Assembly (NCBI GenBank): GCA_902786015.1
Contig: CADAAU010000002.1
Span: 62,001 to 126,000, forward strand
Origin: an uncultured Coriobacteriaceae bacterium
Lineage (GTDB): Bacteria > Actinomycetota > Coriobacteriia > Coriobacteriales > Atopobiaceae
DNA: 64,000 nucleotides
Direction of reading: 5' to 3'
This document shows positions 53,263 through 62,370 of the stretch, in pieces; positions within the stretch are counted from its first letter, which is position 1, and the number at the start of each line of letters is the position of its first letter. A model generated the notes under the pieces. It did no database searches. It was not told the origin of the DNA and worked only from the letters and a program-made list of their open reading frames with translations. The translations under genes and the position numbers were made by a program.

Positions 53263-54852
53263 CTAGATGTCCAAGTCCACGGTGATTTCGTAGTAGTCGC
53301 AGGGATGGGCCATCATGCCCTTGACATTGCTCTGGCTCACGATGCCCATCTTGAGGAACGAGGCGAACGTATAGGCGTGGTCGTCCAATATGATCTGCTG
53401 CATCTGCGTTGCGAGCTTGCCGCGTTCGTTGGCGTCGAACGTCGTGTGGAGCTCGGCCGCGAGGTCCTCGAGCTTATCACTGTGGTATCCGCCCACGTTC
53501 TTGCTCGACGAGTCGAGGCAGGTCGCGCTAAAGAAGTACTCGGGGTCGCCGGTGGGTGCCGTCACCAGGGCGCTGGCATACACGTCCCAGGCCTTCTTGT
53601 CGGCGCGGATGTCCACGTGGTTGGCGGTGGTGTTTACCTGCACGTCAAAGCCGATTGCCCCAAGCGTTGCCTGCGCGGACTCGGCGAGCAGCGGCAGCTC
53701 CTGCCGCCCGGGATAGGTGAGCCAGCGAAGCGTGAGCTTTTGTCCGTCCTTCTCGCGGATACCGTCGCTGTCGGTGTCTTTCCAGCCCGCATTCTCCAGC
53801 AGCTTCTTTGCCGCCTCGGGGTCATATGCCTCGGTGGTGACGGTCTTGCCACCAAACGAGAGACTGTCGGGGAAGGCCCCCTTGGCCACCTCTCCCCGGC
53901 CGTTGAGCAGCGTCTTTACGAAGCCGTCCTTGTCGATGCCCATGGCAAGGGCCTTGCGGACTCTTTCGTCCTTCATCACCGCGGAGTCGTAGTTGGCCTG
54001 CATAAAGAACGCACGGCTGGTCGCGCAGTCTGCCACGCGGTAGCTGTCGTTGTCGAACAGCTGGTAGCTGGCGTAAGGGAGGCCATATGACGCGTTTATC
54101 TCGCCTGCCTGCAGGGCACTCGTGAGCGTGTCGCCGTCGGTGATGGAGCGGACGACGACCTTGTCGACCTTGGGTGTGCCGTTCCAATAGTGCTCGTTCT
54201 TCGCGAGGGTAATCTGGGTGTCCGAAACGGTCTGCGCAACGTAGGGGCCCGTGCCGCTCACGTTCTGGTCGCTCGTCACGCCAGCCTTCATGTCAATGAT
54301 GGCGCCATAAGGGTCGCACAGGTAGTTAATAAGCGCTGGGCAGGGCTCGCTCGTCTCGATGGTCACAGTGTTGCCTTCGGCCGTGATCTTGCTGATCTTT
54401 GTGTCCACGGGCGCGCGATCGTGGGTGGCAATGAGGTCATCCAGGCATTCCTTCACGGCGGCACCGTCCATGTGGCGACCGCTTGTGAAGTCGACGTCAT
54501 CGCGTAAGGTGATCTTTACGTGGGTGTCGTCAACGAACTCGTAGGAGGTGGCGAGCCAGGGCTCCGGTTCCATTGAGTCGCTGAACTTAAAGAGGGTCTC
54601 GCCGACGCCGTAGCGCACCGCGCTCCATCCCGAATAGGCGCTGTGTGGATTGAGTCCCGTGTCGTCCATGTCGAGTCCATAGCCCGTAGTGCCGTACACG
54701 AAGGTTTTCTCTGTGGCTTGGCCGTCTGACGAGTCGGCCGTTCCCTGTGGCGTGCCCGAACTCCCGCACGCACAGAGAGCTAGCGCCACCGTGCAGGCGA
54801 GCACCACCGCCAAGATACTGAGTCCATTTCGTCTTTTCGTTACGTTCTTCAC
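53263..54852 (-). CDS. nikA: Family 5 substrate-binding lipoprotein (NikA type)
   Basis: 529 residues. A lipoprotein signal ends ALALCAC (lipobox Cys near 28), followed by a Gly/Ser/Thr linker. TGLNPHSAYSGW, LATSYEFVDDTHVKITLR, the family-5 domain with GTGPYVAQTV, and RKALAMGIDKDGF are as in NikA/OppA proteins. Ni, nickel-histidine or peptides are possible ligands. The NikR-like operator before the operon favours nickel. Confidence 0.85.
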   Translation of the reverse strand: MKNVTKRRNGLSILAVVLACTVALALCACGSSGTPQGTADSSDGQATEKTFVYGTTGYGLDMDDTGLNPHSAYSGWSAVRYGVGETLFKFSDSMEPEPWLATSYEFVDDTHVKITLRDDVDFTSGRHMDGAAVKECLDDLIATHDRAPVDTKISKITAEGNTVTIETSEPCPALINYLCDPYGAIIDMKAGVTSDQNVSGTGPYVAQTVSDTQITLAKNEHYWNGTPKVDKVVVRSITDGDTLTSALQAGEINASYGLPYASYQLFDNDSYRVADCATSRAFFMQANYDSAVMKDERVRKALAMGIDKDGFVKTLLNGRGEVAKGAFPDSLSFGGKTVTTEAYDPEAAKKLLENAGWKDTDSDGIREKDGQKLTLRWLTYPGRQELPLLAESAQATLGAIGFDVQVNTTANHVDIRADKKAWDVYASALVTAPTGDPEYFFSATCLDSSSKNVGGYHSDKLEDLAAELHTTFDANERGKLATQMQQIILDDHAYTFASFLKMGIVSQSNVKGMMAHPCDYYEITVDLDI

Positions 54853-54864
54853 TGCTCTTCCTTT

Positions 54865-56007
54865 CTATTGGTTGGGGTGTTTCCAAACACCGTTAGCTAA
54901 CGAGGGGGTACCGTCCTCACTCCGAGGGTTGCCGCTCTCTCCTGTAGGTACGGTGTTCTCCCTCTCAGTGACGCGACCCTCCCTCCAAACGGCATTCTTG
55001 CGGTGCGCGGGGTCCATCCAGTCGCGCAGCGTGTCTCCGAGTAGGTTGAACACCATTACGGTTACAAAGATTGCGATACCAGGGGCAATTACAGTCCATG
55101 GGCTTGTCTGCAGGAGATTGCGGTTCTCGGCCATCATGGAGCCCCACTCCGCCACGGGTGGCTTGGCACCAAGGCCCAAAAACGAGAGGCCCGAGAGCTC
55201 CATCATCATGGTGCCTATGTCGAGCATCGCCGTAACGAGAAGGGGGCCGGCAACGTTGGGGAGAATATGCACAAAGATGAGCTGGGCGGTGGTGCACCCA
55301 GCAAGGCGTGCGGCATCCATGTATGGCTCGCTCTTTTGGGCGAGCGTCAGGCCGCGTGCGATGCGGGCGTACTTGGGCCACGAAATGGCTGCAAGGGCAA
55401 TGACGGCGTTGAGCATGCCGCCCCCTAGCACACCGGCGATTGCAAGGGCAAACACTAGTCCGGGAAAGGCGAGAAACACGTCGGATGTCCTCATGAGCAC
55501 GGTGTCGAGCTTGCTGCCCCTCCAGCCGCACAGCACGCCGACGAAGATGCCCGTTGCGGCGATGAGGGCGACGAGCGCCAAGGTAGAAAACACGCTGGGC
55601 TGCGCCCCCATGATGATGCGCGAAAAGAGGTCGCGGCCGTAGCGGTCGGTGCCTGCGAGGTGTTCGGAACTTGGTGGAAGCAGCGCGTTGCCGAGGTCCT
55701 GCGCGTAGGGATCGCAAGGTCGGATGAGCGGTGCAAGAACCGCGACGGTGAGGATGGCGGCGGCGCAGACGAGGAGTATCGCGAGTTTGAGGCGCGTGCG
55801 GTCCGCAGGAACGCGCTGCGCGCGTCGCGTGGGAGGATTGGGTGAGGCTGTCCTGCCCGATTGTGGGCTCGTCGGCTCGTCACCATGCTGCCCCTCGCAT
55901 GGCTCGGACGAGGCGGGCCTGCCCGCGTGGGTGCGCTCTTGCTCGTCTCCCCCCATCCTCTCGCATGGCTCGGACGAGGCCGTCTTATTTGTCTGGACGC
56001 CCGTCAA
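54865..56007 (-). CDS. nikC: ABC transporter permease (NikC/DppC type)
   Basis: 380 residues if started from the TTG that overlaps the nikB stop (TTGA), with GGGAGG nine bases upstream; the ATG at 55956 (363 residues) is the main alternative. After about 80 charged residues come a first membrane segment, LAGTDRYGRDLFSRIIMGA, and the inner-membrane EAA loop SEPYMDAARLAGCTTAQLIFVHILPN. The unusual N-terminal extension carries a 66-base-period repeat (ASSEPCE twice), and the C-terminal tail is hydrophilic. It forms the channel with the nikB product. Confidence 0.8.
   Translation of the reverse strand: MTGVQTNKTASSEPCERMGGDEQERTHAGRPASSEPCEGQHGDEPTSPQSGRTASPNPPTRRAQRVPADRTRLKLAILLVCAAAILTVAVLAPLIRPCDPYAQDLGNALLPPSSEHLAGTDRYGRDLFSRIIMGAQPSVFSTLALVALIAATGIFVGVLCGWRGSKLDTVLMRTSDVFLAFPGLVFALAIAGVLGGGMLNAVIALAAISWPKYARIARGLTLAQKSEPYMDAARLAGCTTAQLIFVHILPNVAGPLLVTAMLDIGTMMMELSGLSFLGLGAKPPVAEWGSMMAENRNLLQTSPWTVIAPGIAIFVTVMVFNLLGDTLRDWMDPAHRKNAVWREGRVTERENTVPTGESGNPRSEDGTPSLANGVWKHPNQ
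55894..55979. repeat. Duplicated segment in the nikC N-terminal region
   Basis: CTCGCATGGCTCGGACGAGG occurs at 55894-55913 and 55960-55979, 66 bases apart, with related flanks (GCTCGTC upstream of both). It codes for the repeated ASSEPCE in the N-terminal extension. Confidence 0.7.
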
Positions 56008-56972
56008 GCCTCGTCGCCTCCCAACCTCACGCGAGGGTCGAGCCAGTGATACAGGATGTCGGCGACGAGGTTTACGATTACATATGCTATAGCCATCCAT
56101 ACAACGTATGCCTGGATCATGGGGTAGTCTCGCATGGTTATGGAGTCCACCGCGAGCTTGCCCACGCCGTCCCACATAAAGATGGACTCCACGATGGCGG
56201 TACCTCCCAAAAGATCGCCGATGGAGAGGGCCAAAAGCGTGACTAGCATGATCATGACACTCTTGAGCACGTGCCGAAACAGAATGACGCGCTCGGATAC
56301 GCCACGTGCCCGAGCGCCGGCGACGTAGGGCTTGTTGAGCTCGTCGAGCACGGTGGCGCGAATCTGGCGAGTGTATTTGGAGACCATGGCGATACCGAGC
56401 GTTGCGGTGGGGAGCACGATGCCCACCAACGAAATGGAGGTCGAACCACTCGATCCGATGGGGGAGGACACGACCGGAAGCCAGCGTAGCGTGACGGCGA
56501 ACACGAGGATGAGCAAAAGCGCAACGAAGAAGTTCGGCAGCGAGTTGCCCACAAAGCTCAGCACGCGGATGGCGTAGTCCACGAAGCGGTTTTGTCGCAC
56601 AGCCGAAAGAATGCCCAGCGGAACGGAGATCAGTATGGTGACGAGCACCGATGCGAAGGTGAGCAGGAACGTGGCGGGCAGCTTGGAGGAGAAGGTCGCA
56701 AAGACGTCTTTTCCCGAGACGTAGCTCGTCCCCATGTTTCCCGAGAGCAAACCGCCGAGCCACCTGACGTACTGAACAACAAAGGGCTGGTCGAGGCCGA
56801 GTTCGTGCCGCTTGGCGTCAATAATCTCTTGCGTGACGGCAACCCCTTGGTTTTCGAGCAACGCCGTCACCGCGTCACCGCCCGCAAGGTACATCAAGGC
56901 AAACGAAAGCAGCGTGATACCCAGTAGGATGGGTATGAGTTGAAGGAGTCTCTTTGCTATGAACGTGGCCAC
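56004..56972 (-). CDS. nikB: ABC transporter permease (NikB/DppB type)
   Basis: 322 residues from a GTG with GGAAG upstream. MATFIAKRLLQLIPILLGIT, HELGLDQPFVVQYVRWLGG, GNMGTSYVSGKDV, and the EAA loop LDELNKPYVAGARARGVSERVILFRHVL are typical of NikB/DppB. It is the first gene of the operon nikB-nikC-nikA-nikD-nikE, directly behind the operator. Confidence 0.88.
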   Translation of the reverse strand: MATFIAKRLLQLIPILLGITLLSFALMYLAGGDAVTALLENQGVAVTQEIIDAKRHELGLDQPFVVQYVRWLGGLLSGNMGTSYVSGKDVFATFSSKLPATFLLTFASVLVTILISVPLGILSAVRQNRFVDYAIRVLSFVGNSLPNFFVALLLILVFAVTLRWLPVVSSPIGSSGSTSISLVGIVLPTATLGIAMVSKYTRQIRATVLDELNKPYVAGARARGVSERVILFRHVLKSVMIMLVTLLALSIGDLLGGTAIVESIFMWDGVGKLAVDSITMRDYPMIQAYVVWMAIAYVIVNLVADILYHWLDPRVRLGGDEA

Positions 56973-56987
56973 GTTGCTTCCATAGGA

Positions 56988-57020
56988 CTGGTGTTACGAA
57001 TCAAAAATTCATAACACCAG
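56988..57020 (-). promoter_or_regulatory. NikR-like operator of the nickel transporter operon
   Basis: CTGGTGTTAC-N10/13-ATAACACCAG: GTGTTAC (56991-56997), 13 bases, ATAACAC (57011-57017), with CTG/CAG extending the symmetry at both ends. It matches the GTGTTAY-N13-RTAACAC type of NikR site. It lies downstream of the -10 and before the nikB start, so nickel-bound NikR would repress the operon. nikR itself is not in the window. Confidence 0.8.
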
Positions 57021-57047
57021 TATATGACCAGCCTCCGCTCGATGCAA
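57019..57047 (-). promoter_or_regulatory. Promoter of the nikBCADE operon
   Basis: On the minus strand TTGCAT (57047-57042), 17 bases, then TATACT (57024-57019). The predicted start lies inside the operator. Confidence 0.75.
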
Positions 57048-57116
57048 GGGCGCCAGGTCAAGCGATGGGGACGTCGCAAACAGGCAAGTGCACGGATTCG
57101 CTATCGGGCATCCTGC

Positions 57117-57494
57117 CTAGTCGTGATCCTTGATATGGTGGCAAAGATGAATGGCAAATCCAGAGGGCGCAAACAGCATTGCGTTCTTGTTCGACCTCGT
57201 GTCTATGGTGCCCTTTGGATTCGTGAAGCCCTTCGCGATTAGCATCTCGTATGCCTCGTCGAAATCGGCGACGTTAATGCGAATGGCTGTCAGGTCCTTC
57301 GGGATATCGGGATTCTCGGCTACGTCAACATAGAATCCGCTGGCATCCTTCATGCGAATGCCGCTGACGTCTTGGCCAGCTGCATTGACCGCATGGCCGT
57401 GATGGCGCCTGGCGAAACCGAGCTCTTCGAACAGCGCGACGATTTCCTCTTGATGCTTAGTAACGATCAGGGGATTGAACGTTGTGATTTTCAT
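57117..57494 (-). CDS. VOC-superfamily (glyoxalase-like) protein
   Basis: 125 residues from the ATG at 57494 (AAAGGAC upstream). KITTFNPLIVTKHQEEIVALFEELGF starts a beta-alpha-beta repeat, and AIRINVADFDEAYEMLIAKGF with FAPSGFAIHLCHHIKDHD ends it. Such proteins include glyoxalases, extradiol dioxygenases and antibiotic-binding proteins. Metal ligands cannot be assigned with certainty. The neighbouring nickel operon fits a Ni-dependent glyoxalase, but that is only suggestive. Confidence 0.8.
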   Translation of the reverse strand: MKITTFNPLIVTKHQEEIVALFEELGFARRHHGHAVNAAGQDVSGIRMKDASGFYVDVAENPDIPKDLTAIRINVADFDEAYEMLIAKGFTNPKGTIDTRSNKNAMLFAPSGFAIHLCHHIKDHD

Positions 57495-57549
57495 ACTTGC
57501 GTCCTTTCTGCGGTCGGGTGGATGCGAAGGCTTCGCGCAGTCGCAAAAC

Positions 57550-57564
57550 ATAGTTGCAAACTAT
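57550..57564. promoter_or_regulatory. Operator-like palindrome before the VOC gene
   Basis: ATAGTT-GCA-AACTAT has perfect 6-base arms, 56 bases upstream of the VOC start. TAGTTGCAAACTA sequences often bind MarR-family regulators. No such regulator is nearby. Confidence 0.45.
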
Positions 57565-57670
57565 ATCATCGATTACGACAAACTCCGTGCGCTATGTCCT
57601 TTCTCGGTCCAAAAAACAAAATAGATAATGTATCCTAAATCTATAATCCATCGCTGCGGAAGGATCCCAC

Positions 57671-60280
57671 ATGAAACAGACTAGAACGAAAGGCGGGGTC
57701 TGCCGGCTGCTCGGCATCTTCCTCGCCGTCGTGTTATCGTTGCAGGGCATCTTGCCTGCTGTCGCCCTCGCTGTTCAGCGCACCGTCAGCGTGGACAACC
57801 ACACCACGTCAGGCGATCAAACCACGACCGTCAAAGACATCACGATCGACGGCGTGGACAAGCCCATCGCCGGCTCTGCGTTCGATCGCAATGCCACCGT
57901 TACTGCAGATGGTGGCGCCACGTGGGACGTTCCCGTTCTGTGGGTGCGAGACGACCTTGCCATGGGCGAAGACCAGGCTGCGGAGGGTCACTCCTATTTG
58001 CCTGCCATTGCGTTTTTTGTACCGCAAGAGTACGCGCTCGAGGAGGACGTCTATACGGTGACGCTCTCGGACTCGCTCTCGGAGCTGTTTGGTACAAATG
58101 AGGTCATCTCGGTCTACGATGCCTCTGCGGGCATCACCTACATCTTGCCCGCGTCTCTTCGGGACGTGCTCGTGCGTGCCCACAATGCGGAAACGGCCTC
58201 CGTCGCTTCCGATACCGCCTCCATTACCGCTTCCGGCGCCGTCTCTGGCGCCACTTCCAACACCGCTTCCGGCGCTGCCTCCAACACTGTTTCTGGCGCC
58301 GCTTCTGAAGAGGCGCCATCCGACGACGCGTTCCCCGATGCTGAGCCGACGGACGATTCACCCGAAGCTGAGCCGGCAGACGATTCGCCCGTAGAGGATG
58401 GAGTCGGTGGCGGCGGCACAATCGTCGATATTTTCTGTGCCAATACCGCACGCGATGCCCTTACCGATGAGGATCTTCAGTGGCTCATCGAGCTCATTTT
58501 GGACTACTTGCAGCCGCAGGCCGTAGAGCTTTTGCTCGACAGCTTTCCCTCCCTTCGCGCCGCCGCGAACAAGGACGAAATCGGCAGGGAGCTGGGCCTC
58601 TATGTCTTCTATCGTAAGGGCGACAAGGATGGCAAGATTGAGCACGAAACTGCGGATGGGGCGCTTGCCTATGTGGCGGCAAATTCCGCGAGGGTGAACG
58701 GCGAGCTCAAGTACTGCTACCTGATGGCGGTCGACGTTGATGACCTGATTGTTAAGGATTCGAATGACTCTCCTGTACTCAACAGCGAAACGGGACGCTA
58801 CAAGCTCATCTACGAGGGCGAAAAAATGGAGACCTTCAAAAACACCATCGTACACGAGCTTTTCCATGCGCTTATGGACGACTACAACCGCACGGGTATG
58901 GCCGGGGGTACAAGCCTAGAAGATATAGAGACCGACGCAAACAATAACTGGATCAAGCCGGGGGCGGGAGACCGTTATACCAAGCTGCGTTTTCCGCTGT
59001 GGTTCATCGAGGGTAGCGCCTCTGCTGTAGAAAATGTCTATCAGTTCCGATATGACACGTTCCAGGTGCTTCGTAGACTCCAGGGTGCAGATGGCAAGTA
59101 TGGTACGGGCGACCTCAACGATGAGTTTACGACCCAGTTGCTCATCGATAACTACTTGGATGGTTGCTTTACCGACGGCACGTTCGGTTACTTCGATATT
59201 GACTACAGCGATGGAGGGACCGACAGCAACGGCAACCAGATAAACACCGAACCGTCTCGCTACGTCACGGGCTACCTCGCGACCCTCTACCTTGCCGAGC
59301 TGTCAGCGCGTTACTGCTACAACGGGCAGTCGTCGGTAAAGACCGAAAACGGCGTGACTACGGTTGACTCCAGCATGTTGCGCACTGGCCTTGACTCCCT
59401 GCTTCGGTGGATGCACGAAGGCGAGACGTTGGATAACCTTATTGCCGCGCTAACTACGCCCGCTGAGGGCGGGGAGGCCCGCTTCAAAAACACCGAGGAA
59501 TTCCAGAATCAGTTCATTAAGGGGCCAAAGGACGGAGACGCCTATGCTGGCGACGGAGACTCGCAGCAGTTCGTGAACAGCTTCCTTAACTACATGCTCG
59601 ACATAGATAAAAAACTGCCAGAGAACGAGCGCCCCAACGGTTCCATCCTGTTTGACTTCGACAAGCGCTTTACGTCTCCGCTCGATCCGACGAAAAAGTC
59701 AACTTCCCCATACCTGCAGATCATCGAGAGAAACGATTACGTTCCGTCGACGGTAAAGAATGACACGCCCTACATTGGCGGAGGAAGGACAGACCCCAGC
59801 AAACTCGCCGCTGCAGCCGAGCCCGCAGCAGCTGCCAGCGATGCGCAGCAGGCGGCGAATTTGCCCATGGCGGCAAAGGAGCCCGCGAGCGAGCAAGTCG
59901 GCGCTACTGGCACCGCGAAGTCGGACGAGACGAAGCCGGATGAGACGAAGCCGGGTGAGACGAAGCCGGGTGAGACGAAGCCGGGTGAGACGAAGGCACC
60001 CGAGGCAAAGCCGGATGAGACCAAGCTGCCCGAAACCAAGCCGGGCGAGGCTAAGTCCTCCGAGAAGAGCGAGGACAACGCCCAACCCGATACCGCGAAG
60101 GCAGCCGATAACACCGTTCCGGCAGACACGACAGGGGTAACCAAGGTGGAGCAGGCTGCAGCAGACGCCAGCGCTGTCGCACATGCTGAGCCTCAAGCGG
60201 TAAAGCTCGACGAGCCCACGGCCGTGCCGGCTGAGGCTCCCGTACCCGAGAAATCGCCTGCGGTCGATTCCGCCGCATAA
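57671..60280 (+). CDS. Secreted zinc metallopeptidase, gluzincin type
   Basis: 869 residues; GGAAGG precedes the ATG, with TATAAT at 57642. A signal peptide (about residues 1-34) ends near ALAVQ. An N-terminal beta-rich domain is followed by a Ser/Ala/Thr linker with repeated ASGA (about 177-250). The catalytic motif is VHELFHALMDDYN (H395-E-x-x-H399), and WFIEGSASAVEN has Glu447 as the third zinc ligand 48 residues on. The C-terminal 130 residues contain DETKPGETKPGETK repeats. No LPXTG signal is seen. It should be secreted and cleave proteins outside; the target is unknown. A terminator follows. Confidence 0.86.
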   Translation: MKQTRTKGGVCRLLGIFLAVVLSLQGILPAVALAVQRTVSVDNHTTSGDQTTTVKDITIDGVDKPIAGSAFDRNATVTADGGATWDVPVLWVRDDLAMGEDQAAEGHSYLPAIAFFVPQEYALEEDVYTVTLSDSLSELFGTNEVISVYDASAGITYILPASLRDVLVRAHNAETASVASDTASITASGAVSGATSNTASGAASNTVSGAASEEAPSDDAFPDAEPTDDSPEAEPADDSPVEDGVGGGGTIVDIFCANTARDALTDEDLQWLIELILDYLQPQAVELLLDSFPSLRAAANKDEIGRELGLYVFYRKGDKDGKIEHETADGALAYVAANSARVNGELKYCYLMAVDVDDLIVKDSNDSPVLNSETGRYKLIYEGEKMETFKNTIVHELFHALMDDYNRTGMAGGTSLEDIETDANNNWIKPGAGDRYTKLRFPLWFIEGSASAVENVYQFRYDTFQVLRRLQGADGKYGTGDLNDEFTTQLLIDNYLDGCFTDGTFGYFDIDYSDGGTDSNGNQINTEPSRYVTGYLATLYLAELSARYCYNGQSSVKTENGVTTVDSSMLRTGLDSLLRWMHEGETLDNLIAALTTPAEGGEARFKNTEEFQNQFIKGPKDGDAYAGDGDSQQFVNSFLNYMLDIDKKLPENERPNGSILFDFDKRFTSPLDPTKKSTSPYLQIIERNDYVPSTVKNDTPYIGGGRTDPSKLAAAAEPAAAASDAQQAANLPMAAKEPASEQVGATGTAKSDETKPDETKPGETKPGETKPGETKAPEAKPDETKLPETKPGEAKSSEKSEDNAQPDTAKAADNTVPADTTGVTKVEQAAADASAVAHAEPQAVKLDEPTAVPAEAPVPEKSPAVDSAA

Positions 60281-60309
60281 CAAAAGCCAAACGAATCGTT
60301 CAAACAAAC

Positions 60310-60349
60310 GTCGGGGCGGATTGCCAAGCAGTCCGCCCCGACCTGTTTT
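60310..60349 (+). terminator. Intrinsic terminator after the metallopeptidase gene
   Basis: GTCGGGGCGGA (60310-60320) pairs with TCCGCCCCGAC (60332-60342), then CTGTTTTG. Confidence 0.85.
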
Positions 60350-60439
60350 GTCTGCACCAATGAGTCCGGCCATTGTGACCGCCTGCCCGTTTGTACCATT
60401 TGATAAAATCGCTAATATCGGCGACGAAAGGCGGGCGCA

Positions 60440-61132
60440 ATGGGCGCGCTTATCTACTTGGCGGACGACGACCCGGGACTGCTCGAGGTATTCTCGGCCT
60501 TTTTGGAAAACGCGGGCTATGAAGTGCGGGCCTTCCCTACGGGAGACGAGCTGGCAGATGAGTTTTCGAGGCACGAACCCAGCCTGGTTGTGCTGGACGT
60601 CATGATGCCTGGCACCGACGGGCTCACCGTGTGCAAGAATCTACGGGCAGTTTCCGATGTGCCCATTGTGATTCTTACGGCAAAAGACTCCGAGATGGAC
60701 TATCTGCACGGCTTGGCGATCGGTGCTGACGACTATCTCACCAAGCCCTTTTCTCCCTCCATGCTCGTGATGCGTGTCAAGGCGTTGCTGCGCCGAGTCG
60801 AGATGAGCCGTGGTGCTACCGGATCCGAGCGCAAGTTCGTGTTCGCAGACATAGAGCTCATGGACGAGGCACACGAGGTGCGTGCCGCAGACAAGCCCCT
60901 AGAGCTTACGATGACCGAGTTCGCGCTGCTCCGCTGCCTTTTGGAGGCGAAGGGGACGGCAGTGTCGCGTGCGTCGCTTCTCCAAAAGGTCTGGGGTTTC
61001 GATGCTGAGGTGGAAACAAGGGTGACGGACGAGACGGTACGTCGTGTACGCCGCAAGCTGCGGGACGTGGGTAGCGGCACGCAGATAAAGGCGGTGTGGG
61101 GCTATGGCTACAAACTGGAGGCGGGCTCATGA
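60440..61132 (+). CDS. OmpR-family response regulator
   Basis: 230 residues. The receiver domain has IYLADDDPGL, the phosphorylated Asp53 in LVVLDVMMPG, and LTKPFSP. The winged-helix effector domain shows LTMTEFALLRCLLEAKG, LLQKVWGF and ETRVTDETVRRVRRKL. Its stop overlaps the kinase start (ATGA). Target genes are unknown. Confidence 0.95.
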   Translation: MGALIYLADDDPGLLEVFSAFLENAGYEVRAFPTGDELADEFSRHEPSLVVLDVMMPGTDGLTVCKNLRAVSDVPIVILTAKDSEMDYLHGLAIGADDYLTKPFSPSMLVMRVKALLRRVEMSRGATGSERKFVFADIELMDEAHEVRAADKPLELTMTEFALLRCLLEAKGTAVSRASLLQKVWGFDAEVETRVTDETVRRVRRKLRDVGSGTQIKAVWGYGYKLEAGS

Positions 61133-62319
61133 GCGACGCCCGACCTGCGAAAGGAACGCGTTGCAAGCTGGCTGTGCTGGGTGCGTCGGCGGTTGTCGTT
61201 GCCCTCGTGGCTGCCGCTGCTGCGTTCAACCTGTTTGTGGGCTGGAAGGTCGAATCCGATGCCGTGAACGACATAGCCTATGCGTTGAGCCTGTCCGAAG
61301 AGGCTGAGCCTACGGGGCGCTCTCCCAACTACCTGCTGCTCGACTCGACCTACGTTATCGACTCCTTCGACCATGTGCGAAGTACCGAGGACGAAGAGAA
61401 GCTTGCCGCATGGTTTGCCCGAAACCCCGGGGAATACGAGGTCAGATGCGTGGCGTTGGACGGCTGGACGTGCTATGCGGCAATCGTGCCGGCGTCTGAC
61501 TACGTCGACTTTGGCGAAGATCCTTATCGGCCGATAGATTATGCGGACGAGCAGGTGGGCTATCTTGTCGCATATATAGACACCGCCTCGGAACAGTCGC
61601 TCATCGCCTCGGTAAACTTGGCCATTTGCGCGATTGGCGTGGTGGGTTCCATGGTGGCTGGGATGGCGGGATATTTGGCGGGAAAGCGCATCGACACGGC
61701 GCAGGAGACTCAAAAGCGCTTCTACGAAAACATGTCGCACGAACTCAAGACGCCGCTGGCTGCAATTCGCGGTTTTGCAGAGGGTTCGCTCGACGGTGTC
61801 GTGGACGGCGTTGACGCCAATCGCGCCATCGTGCGCGAGACCGATCGTATGACGCAGACGATAGACGAGATCCTGAGCCTGTCGCGTCTTGAGGCCGGAG
61901 CGGTGACGCCAGCTAACGAGGTGTTGGAGGTCGCGGACTTGGTTCAGGACTGCCTCATGCCTATGGAGGGAGCCGTGCGCACAAAGGGCATTGATGTGCA
62001 GCTTGACCTTGCGGTGGGCGAGGTGAAGGCGGATCCTGACCTCTTTGACCACGCGCTCTCCAATATCCTCACCAACGCCATTCGCCATGCCGCCACCTGC
62101 GTACGGGTGAGCTACGATGGAGCGCGTCTAGCGGTGTGGAACGACGGCGCGGTGCCCAATGAGTCACAACTGCCGTATTTGTTTGACCGTTTCCACGTGG
62201 GGGAGGGCGGATCTACGGGCATTGGGCTCGCCATCGCGAAGGAAATTGCCGATTTGCAAGGCTGGGAGATCTCGGCGCGTTGTATGGAGGGCGGTTTGGA
62301 GGTCGCATTCGCCTTTTGA
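61129..62319 (+). CDS. Sensor histidine kinase
   Basis: 396 residues. Two membrane segments (about 14-38 and 158-185) flank an extracellular sensor of about 120 residues (YALSLSEEAEPTGRSP, YVIDSFDHVRS). The His box is NMSHELKTPLAAIRGF (His204), followed by SRLEAG. The ATPase domain has DHALSNILTNAIRHA (N box), VWNDGAVP and GGSTGIGLAIAKEIA (G boxes). It phosphorylates the response regulator encoded upstream. The signal is unknown. Confidence 0.94.
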   Translation: MSDARPAKGTRCKLAVLGASAVVVALVAAAAAFNLFVGWKVESDAVNDIAYALSLSEEAEPTGRSPNYLLLDSTYVIDSFDHVRSTEDEEKLAAWFARNPGEYEVRCVALDGWTCYAAIVPASDYVDFGEDPYRPIDYADEQVGYLVAYIDTASEQSLIASVNLAICAIGVVGSMVAGMAGYLAGKRIDTAQETQKRFYENMSHELKTPLAAIRGFAEGSLDGVVDGVDANRAIVRETDRMTQTIDEILSLSRLEAGAVTPANEVLEVADLVQDCLMPMEGAVRTKGIDVQLDLAVGEVKADPDLFDHALSNILTNAIRHAATCVRVSYDGARLAVWNDGAVPNESQLPYLFDRFHVGEGGSTGIGLAIAKEIADLQGWEISARCMEGGLEVAFAF

Positions 62320-62370
62320 GCGCGATGAAAGGCGCCGGAGATTCGTTGCCGACTCAGGTCGTTTTGAATT

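Noticed and set aside
51626-56972. Oligopeptide (Opp/Dpp) transporter as the primary call.
   Set aside because: The families alone cannot exclude it, but the NikR-type operator at the promoter favours nickel. The peptide option remains possible.
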